64,000 nt of DNA. It comes from Chryseobacterium sp. SORGH_AS_0447 (GTDB lineage: Bacteria > Bacteroidota > Bacteroidia > Flavobacteriales > Weeksellaceae). The notes below the pieces were generated by a model. The model made no database searches. It was not told the DNA's origin and saw nothing but the letters and a program-made list of their open reading frames with translations. Each line of letters begins with the position of its first letter. The first letter of the stretch is position 1. Both the position numbers and the translations under genes were made by a program. The stretch is taken from contig NZ_JAUTAR010000001.1 of assembly GCF_030818695.1 (NCBI RefSeq), positions 1,792,501 to 1,856,500 on the forward strand, given 5' to 3'. Of this stretch, positions 58,853 to 64,000 are shown piece by piece.

Positions 58853-59800
58853 TCAGTTATTGTCCCGGTCGGTTCTCTTCAGTTCCCTTTCCACCTCATC
58901 AATTTCTGGCAGGGGCAGATCGTAGTGTTCGTCTATGTACTGAAGGATAATGCCATCCGTTTTGCTGTTTACCTTTCGGATGAAAAGATGATTGCCGGCG
59001 ACAAGGGATTTAATGAAATCATTTGTGTAGCGGGCATTTTTGAAAAAGCTTTTTTCGATATTTGCCCGTTTGTCGTCGTTTACAATAATGTCTTTAAACT
59101 CTGTGTTCATGAGGACCGTCTGGAAAAAAGATTCTGCAGGCAAAAGGGTGTGGAGGTAATAGTCTTCGAAATCCATTACCCTTTTGTTATTAGTAAGGAA
59201 AATACAGGTATCCCGGGTGAGAATGAACCATTTTTCTCCAATGTACGGGGTAACACCCTCCATGAAATCCCTCTTGTACACCATGGAAGAAATTTTATGG
59301 GTAAGCTCGGTAAAATGGTTCTGGATCCGCTGCATGGTATCGGGCCTGTAAAATTTCTGGTCGTAATAGAAAAGGTAGTTTCTTCCGTTGTTGACGGTGA
59401 GGAACCGGCGGATGATATTCTGAGATCTTAGCGGATAGTCTTCGCCGCTTAAATTGACGAAATAATCCCAGTCTGGGCTTACGTTCAGCAGATATTCCAT
59501 CGCATTGAGCTCAGCCTGGATGATGCTAAAACCTCCGGGAACTATATTCATGCTCTCCAGAAGGTATGCATTGGGAAACTGTACGAGGTACAGCTGGATT
59601 TCTTCGGTAAACGAAGCCTTGGCTTTCCGGTCTATATGGATCAGGTAAAATTGGTCGCGCGTATAAATCTTCTCAAACATGGCCTTAAAAACATTAGGCT
59701 TGTGGTGTATCATAATGAAGTAAGCGATCCGTATCTGTTGGGAAGGAGAAGTTTTTGCAGGCTGAGCCTGCGTCTGCGGAGCAGTGGAGTGAGTTTGCAT
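58853..59800 (-). CDS. GT14-like beta-1,6-N-acetylglucosaminyltransferase
   Basis: Start set at ATG 59798-59800 (MQTHSTAPQTQAQP); an upstream TTG was not used. 315 residues with the core-2/I-branching enzyme pattern: AYFIMIHHKPNVFKAMFEKIY, HIDRKAK and FVNLSGEDYPLRSQNIIRRFL, then ...WFILTRDTCIFL and a late PAESFFQTVLMN. Transfers N-acetylglucosamine or a similar sugar, probably onto a surface glycan. No transmembrane segment. Confidence in the acceptor is low. Confidence 0.85.
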   Translation of the reverse strand: MQTHSTAPQTQAQPAKTSPSQQIRIAYFIMIHHKPNVFKAMFEKIYTRDQFYLIHIDRKAKASFTEEIQLYLVQFPNAYLLESMNIVPGGFSIIQAELNAMEYLLNVSPDWDYFVNLSGEDYPLRSQNIIRRFLTVNNGRNYLFYYDQKFYRPDTMQRIQNHFTELTHKISSMVYKRDFMEGVTPYIGEKWFILTRDTCIFLTNNKRVMDFEDYYLHTLLPAESFFQTVLMNTEFKDIIVNDDKRANIEKSFFKNARYTNDFIKSLVAGNHLFIRKVNSKTDGIILQYIDEHYDLPLPEIDEVERELKRTDRDNN

Positions 59801-60237
59801 AAGCTGAAATTTAAAATTATCCGCAGTTTGCAAACAATTTGGTTTATGTGCGTAAGCTACGAATAAATTTTTGAAAATCAGTGAATTATATTTGCCGCTT
59901 TCCGGATTTTTTCGTGTACATTTGCAGGGTATTCATAAAACAGGTTCCTGCCTTCGCTGTACTGATTTAATTTAAATTACATTTTTATCCTTCAGTTTTG
60001 CTTTTTCAGCTGCCCGATTATTAATCTGACTTCGATTATAAGAGCCGGTATAGCATCCCTTTTATTTTAGAAATGAAATGTTATTGCAGTCTATTCAGTA
60101 TCCTTATTTAAAATTATTGAAGAAACCAGGCAAATAAAATGGTAAACGGATAAAGCATCTTTATTTATCAACCCTACGATACCTATTCAGATTCCGGAAA
60201 CGGGTTTGTTTACAAAATACCGGGCAACCGGCCGATT
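59801..60237. other. Divergent intergenic DNA, no gene
   Basis: About 440 bp with no gene; a possible promoter for the DEAD-box gene lies here but was not identified. Confidence 0.4.
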
Positions 60238-60906
60238 ATGATCAGTTTCAAAAACTTACATTTAATCAATCCGATTATCCGTGCGGTTACGGAAGCGGGA
60301 TATTCAAAGCCTACTGAATTACAGAGTTTTGCAGTCCCCCATATTCTGGCAGGCCATGATGTAGTGGCATGTTCGGATTCCGGCACCGGAAAAACAGGCG
60401 CTTTTGTAATGCCTATTCTTCAGCTGTTGCAGAAGAACCCACAGGAACACAGGAAAATAAGGGTATTGATCCTTAGCCCGGAAAGAGAACATGTAATACA
60501 GGTTGAGGATAACTTAAGCATATACAGTAAATACCTTCCGCTTTCCCAGCTTTCCGTTTTTGGCGGAACTTCTACCGGAGGCCATCTTTCTGCTTTAAGA
60601 AAAAGAGTGGATCTGCTGGTGGCAACCCCAGAAAGGCTATTGGAACTTGCTGTACAGCGGTATATCGACCTTTCTAAAATTGAAATACTGGTACTGGATG
60701 AAGCCGACCGGATTTTTGAAATGGGAGGGGCCGATGAAGTGAAAAAAATTCTGAAACTGATTCCCCACAAAAGACAGACGCTGTTTTTTTCAGCGGCAAT
60801 GCCCGAAAGTGTAAGGAAATTTGCAGAAACGGTTCTCCGCAAACCGGTAGAAGTTACGGTAGGTCATTATCAGGAGGAAAAAACAGACCGACGGTATGTT
60901 TCTTAG
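60238..60906 (+). CDS. Half-length DEAD-box protein
   Basis: 222 residues consisting only of the N-terminal RecA-like domain of a DEAD-box RNA helicase: Q-motif (GYSKPTELQS, Q29), Walker A SGTGKT (48-53), VATPERL, DEAD 154-157 and SAA at 185-187 (normally SAT). The second domain with motifs IV-VI is absent, and the frame ends cleanly after EKTDRRYVS. It precedes a cold-shock protein gene by 81 bp. A half helicase alone should not unwind RNA on its own; it may work with a partner or be a regulatory protein. Not obviously a frameshift, as no continuation was seen. Confidence 0.8.
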   Translation: MISFKNLHLINPIIRAVTEAGYSKPTELQSFAVPHILAGHDVVACSDSGTGKTGAFVMPILQLLQKNPQEHRKIRVLILSPEREHVIQVEDNLSIYSKYLPLSQLSVFGGTSTGGHLSALRKRVDLLVATPERLLELAVQRYIDLSKIEILVLDEADRIFEMGGADEVKKILKLIPHKRQTLFFSAAMPESVRKFAETVLRKPVEVTVGHYQEEKTDRRYVS

Positions 60907-60987
60907 AAACAGGATCCCGGAAAATAAGATCAACAGATCTCTAAAGTGTAGAGATCACGATAATATATAATTTTAACAATCATTACC

Positions 60988-61182
60988 ATGCAACAAGGCA
61001 CAGTAAAATTTTTCAACGAAGCAAAGGGCTTCGGATTCATTGCTCCGGCAGACGGAAGCAAAGATATATTTGTACATTCTTCAGGACTGAATACAAACTC
61101 AATCCGTGAAAACGACCAAGTCGTTTTTGATATACAAAAAGGAGACAGAGGCTTAAACGCAATCAACGTAAAGCTGGCATAA
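60988..61182 (+). CDS. Cold-shock protein
   Basis: 64 residues of the CspA family: RNP1-like KGFGFI (13-18), RNP2-like DIFVHSS (26-32), and the typical QGTVKFFNEAKGFGF start. Binds single-stranded nucleic acid and acts as an RNA chaperone. Linked to the half DEAD-box gene upstream, as cold-shock helicases and Csp proteins work together elsewhere. A terminator follows at 61325-61351. A long leader (60907-60987) could hold a cold-responsive UTR. Confidence 0.93.
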   Translation: MQQGTVKFFNEAKGFGFIAPADGSKDIFVHSSGLNTNSIRENDQVVFDIQKGDRGLNAINVKLA

Positions 61183-61324
61183 GCCGGTCTTATGATAAAA
61201 CTTACATAACGTTCCGTGTAATATCAGCTGAATCTCATACTAATTCATATAATTTCAGTTGGCTGAATATATTGCCGGAAAATAGGATGTAAGCAATTAC
61301 TTATTATTTTGTTATGTTCATCTG

Positions 61325-61351
61325 CCTCTCGCGTTTTGCGGGAGGTTTTTT
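61325..61351 (+). terminator. Rho-independent terminator of the Csp gene
   Basis: cctctcgc (61325-61332) pairs with gcgggagg (61338-61345, one G-U pair) with a 5-base loop, followed by six Ts. Confidence 0.85.
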
Positions 61352-61390
61352 ATCGGTATAAGGAATTAAATAGAATTATGTTCTTATGTA

Positions 61391-61882
61391 ATGAATAATA
61401 ATGATAAATTCGTTAAAAAAATAGAAATGGTTATTATCAATAATTTTGATGAATATAAACAGCTGGAAGGGCAGATGGTCGGAACCTCTTCATGGCACGT
61501 TATCGATCAGGAGCAGATCAACCGATTTGCCGATGCTACCCTCGATCACCAGTGGATTCATGTAGATGAAAAAAGAGCGGAACAGGAAGGGCCTTATCAT
61601 TCTACCATCGCGCACGGCTATTTAACGCTGTCTCTGATTCCTTACCTGTGGAAGCAGATTGCCGAAGTAAGAAATGTAAAAATGGAAATCAATTACGGAA
61701 TTGAAAACTTCAGGTTTGGTGTTCCGGTAATGGTAAATGATAAAGTCTGCTTACAGGCCACCATAAAATCCGTTAATAATCTCAGAGGAACTGTCAAAGT
61801 AATTGTTGAAGCCAAACTTCTGATACAGGATCAGTCTAAGCCGGCTTATACGGGTGACGTCATTTTTCTCTATCATTTCTAA
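61391..61882 (+). CDS. MaoC-family (R)-hydratase
   Basis: 163 residues (or about 151 from the second ATG at 61427) with the hot-dog MaoC pattern: ADATLDHQWIHVDEKRAEQEGPYHSTIAHGYLTLSLIP. The D-x(4)-H pair (DHQWIH) and the AHG segment carry the catalytic Asp and His. Hydrates enoyl-CoA or a related thioester in fatty-acid or polyketide metabolism. It is followed by chaA after 68 bp; no shared pathway is obvious. Start choice uncertain. Confidence 0.9.
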   Translation: MNNNDKFVKKIEMVIINNFDEYKQLEGQMVGTSSWHVIDQEQINRFADATLDHQWIHVDEKRAEQEGPYHSTIAHGYLTLSLIPYLWKQIAEVRNVKMEINYGIENFRFGVPVMVNDKVCLQATIKSVNNLRGTVKVIVEAKLLIQDQSKPAYTGDVIFLYHF

Positions 61883-61950
61883 AAAACGAAATACGGGAAA
61901 CCCGGTCGTATGAGGAGATCCGGAAATTAATTTAAAACACGACTTTCTTT

Positions 61951-63048
61951 ATGAATGAAAAAAAATATATACGGCTGTGGACGGTATTAGTTCCGGTATC
62001 GGCCTGGCTCTTTTATTCGGGAAGTGCTGTCTTTTCATCAGGTTATTATTCCGCTATTCTTGCGATACTGCTTCTGGGAAGCGTTCTGGCTGCTGTTTAT
62101 CACTCGGAAGTTATTGCCGAGCGATTGGGCGAACCGTTCGGGACTCTGCTTCTGGCATTTGCCATTACGGTAATAGAAGTCGGGCTTGTGATTTCAATCA
62201 TGATGGGAGCAAAAGGTCTTGAAACCATTACCCTCGCCCGCGATACGGTTTTTGCCGCTGTAATGCTTATCCTTACCGGGATTGTCGGAAGCTGCATCAT
62301 CATCGGATCGCTGCGTTACAGGGAGCAGGTTTTTACTCTGCAGGGCGTAAGTACCGCTTTGATCACTCTTACCGCAGTGGTGGTTTTTGTTCTTATTCTT
62401 CCCAATTTTACGGTAAGCCACAGCGGAGGCGAATACACTTCGTTTCAGCTGCTTTTTATCGCCCTGATTTCTTTATCGCTTTATCTGGGTTTCACAATGG
62501 TTCAGACGATCAGGCACCGCAGTTTTTTTATCTCCCCACAAAATAAGCTTTTAGCGGATGAACAGCCGCAGGAGCATACCGGAAAAACTTCAGCCGGACA
62601 GATGTATCTCAGTATTTTCATGCTGGTTCTATGTCTGGGTATTGTCGTATTACTGGCCAAACTGCTTTCAAAAGATGTGGAACATATAGTCCTCGCAGCA
62701 GGAGCTCCGAAATCGATCGTCGGGGTTATCATTGCAGGGATTGTTCTTCTTCCTGAAGGCCTGGCTGCTTTCAGGGCGGCCAGAAACGATCAGATCCAGA
62801 CCTCACTAAATCTTGCTTTCGGCTCAGCGCTGGCAAGTATCGGACTGAGTATTCCCGCTATTGCCATTATATCCGTGATTACCGGGATAAGGATGACCTT
62901 GGGAATCGATGTGAAGTCTACCATCCTTTTGGGGCTTTCGCTTTTCATCATTACGGTGTCTCTTGCGACAGGTAAAACGAATATTATGCAGGGAGTCGTG
63001 CTTATAGGAATATTCTTAATTTATCTTTTTATTACCATCGTACCATAA
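61951..63048 (+). CDS. chaA: Calcium/proton antiporter, ChaA-like
   Basis: 365 residues with ten or so hydrophobic helices and the two CaCA repeats: GEPFGTLLLAFAITVIEVGLV (about 54-74) and the later GSALASIGLSIPAI segment (about 291-304). Catalytic acid and polar residues lie in each alpha repeat. Similar to ChaA, which exchanges Na+, Ca2+ or K+ for protons at high pH. Inner-membrane. It lies 68 bp after the MaoC gene and 77 bp before the GNAT gene, probably in one unit or close together. Confidence 0.88.
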   Translation: MNEKKYIRLWTVLVPVSAWLFYSGSAVFSSGYYSAILAILLLGSVLAAVYHSEVIAERLGEPFGTLLLAFAITVIEVGLVISIMMGAKGLETITLARDTVFAAVMLILTGIVGSCIIIGSLRYREQVFTLQGVSTALITLTAVVVFVLILPNFTVSHSGGEYTSFQLLFIALISLSLYLGFTMVQTIRHRSFFISPQNKLLADEQPQEHTGKTSAGQMYLSIFMLVLCLGIVVLLAKLLSKDVEHIVLAAGAPKSIVGVIIAGIVLLPEGLAAFRAARNDQIQTSLNLAFGSALASIGLSIPAIAIISVITGIRMTLGIDVKSTILLGLSLFIITVSLATGKTNIMQGVVLIGIFLIYLFITIVP

Positions 63049-63125
63049 AAAGGGTTGTATTTGTTATTAATTGCCGATATTTAAAAACAGAAATTTAAAC
63101 CAGGCAGTTTCATCAGACCAACCTT

Positions 63126-64000
63126 ATGATCACAACGGCTATTTTTACGGAAAGGCTTCGGCTGAAAATACTTACGGGTAATGACCATTTATTTATTCTC
63201 GAACTTGTTAATACACCCGGCTGGCTCCAGTTTATCGGAGACCGGAATATCAAAACGGAGGAACAGTCGAAGGCCTACATTCAGAAGGTTACCGAAAGTC
63301 CTCAGATCCATTACTGGACGGTTACTCCCGCACAGGAGAACAGGGCAATCGGCATTATCACTTTGGTAAAAAGGGAATATCTGGAACATTTCGACATCGG
63401 TTTTGCTTTTTTGCCGGATTTTGAAGGGAAAGGTTATGCCGCTGAAGCAACCCGGGCCGTGATGTACTCGGTTCCGGAAATTTCGAAGGATGATAAGATC
63501 CTGGCGATTACCACTGAAGAAAATAGTCGGTCTGTAAAGCTGTTGGAAAAACTGAAGTTCTGCTTCGAAAGTGTAATAGAGGCAGGTGGTAAAACCTTAT
63601 GGCAATATGCTCTGAGCAAGGATCATCTGCTGATCGGAAAATCTGTCCATGACTTTTACCGGATATTTTCAAATACTATTCAACAGCCGGAATTTGACCG
63701 GATCTATGAGCTCTGTTCACCATTCGCAAGCATTATCAAAAAGTCCGGTGACAGTGCGGAAATCTATGACCTGAAATCATTTATCGGTCCAAGGAAAAAG
63801 AATTTAACCGACGGGACGTTAACGGAATTCAGCGAATGGGAAACTGCCGAAGAAACGAGGGTAGTGGGCAATATCGCCCAGCGCTATTCAACATACCGGA
63901 AAAAAGGGATGCTTCAAGGGAAATACTTTGAGGCGTCCGGCCATAAAATGTTTCAGCTGATGAAAGAAAACGGAAGCTGGAAAATCGTGCATGTGATCTG
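63126..64000 (+). CDS. GNAT acetyltransferase fused to an NTF2-like domain (partial at window end)
   Basis: Starts at ATG 63126 (MITTAIFTERLRLKIL) and is open to the window edge, about 291 codons. Residues 1-165 are a GNAT domain with the acetyl-CoA motif A pattern FEGKGYAAEATRAVM and TERLRL at the start, as in ribosomal-protein or RimJ-type acetyltransferases. From about 175 a second module begins (YRIFSNTIQQPEFDRIYELC...), whose end WETAEETRVVGNIAQRYSTYRKKGM...MKENGSWKIVHV is typical of NTF2/SnoaL-like domains. The fusion suggests one polypeptide that modifies and binds a small molecule, but this is inference. The stop codon lies outside the window. Confidence 0.8.
   Translation, partial: MITTAIFTERLRLKILTGNDHLFILELVNTPGWLQFIGDRNIKTEEQSKAYIQKVTESPQIHYWTVTPAQENRAIGIITLVKREYLEHFDIGFAFLPDFEGKGYAAEATRAVMYSVPEISKDDKILAITTEENSRSVKLLEKLKFCFESVIEAGGKTLWQYALSKDHLLIGKSVHDFYRIFSNTIQQPEFDRIYELCSPFASIIKKSGDSAEIYDLKSFIGPRKKNLTDGTLTEFSEWETAEETRVVGNIAQRYSTYRKKGMLQGKYFEASGHKMFQLMKENGSWKIVHVI

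Overview
The window looks like chromosomal DNA of a member of the Flavobacteriia, most likely Chryseobacterium or a close relative. The reasons are AT-rich intergenic DNA, a type IX secretion C-terminal sorting domain, the DUF6443-type Rhs proteins common in that genus, a SusC-style carboxypeptidase-regulatory domain on the TonB receptor, many LytTR, HxlR and AraC regulators, and several promoters of the Bacteroidota type (TAnnTTTG at -7, sometimes TTG at -33). No rRNA, tRNA or CRISPR array was seen. The genus call is from recognition of families, not from a database search.

Layout. (1) 0.2-9.6 kb: a tight four-gene minus-strand operon encoding a T9SS-sorted protein, an SpvB-like Rhs protein, a second Rhs protein with a nuclease-like C-terminal toxin domain, and a putative immunity protein. 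(2) 9.6-19.7 kb: a type I restriction-modification island (hsdR, hsdM, hsdS) followed by a tyrosine recombinase and two silent hsdS copies in opposite orientations. Long inverted repeats, including a perfect 94-bp pair, link the expressed and silent copies, so this is a phase-variable specificity locus. A roughly 140-nt element with interleaved inverted repeats lies upstream of hsdR. (3) 19.7-29.4 kb: small membrane and lipoproteins, a serine hydrolase, a LytS/LytTR two-component pair, a secreted protein, a Tat-exported alkaline phosphatase, and a CobW/MerC metal operon with a 31-bp palindromic operator over its promoter. (4) 29.6-39.8 kb: a lipoprotein alpha/beta hydrolase, three small conserved proteins (two with HTH), an AraC regulator with a large serine hydrolase, tandem secreted paralogues, and a divergent HxlR/nitroreductase pair. 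(5) 40-50.7 kb: a TonB siderophore receptor, a 2H phosphoesterase-like protein, a decayed class D beta-lactamase, an AraC regulator, an NTF2-like protein, and two convergent soluble histidine kinases. (6) 51-60 kb: carbohydrate genes, namely a GH13 amylase, a GT32 transferase, an overlapping operon of glycosyltransferase, UDP-galactopyranose mutase and an interrupted GH1-like hydrolase, then an LLM flavin oxidoreductase and a GT14-like transferase. (7) 60-64 kb: a half-length DEAD-box protein with a cold-shock protein, a MaoC dehydratase, a ChaA antiporter, and a GNAT-NTF2 fusion that runs off the window end.

The most notable systems are the recombinase-linked hsdS shuffling locus and the split Rhs toxin/immunity operon. 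Three genes appear broken: one silent hsdS copy, the class D beta-lactamase and the GH1-like hydrolase. Functional statements rest on motif reading and family knowledge; no searches were run.
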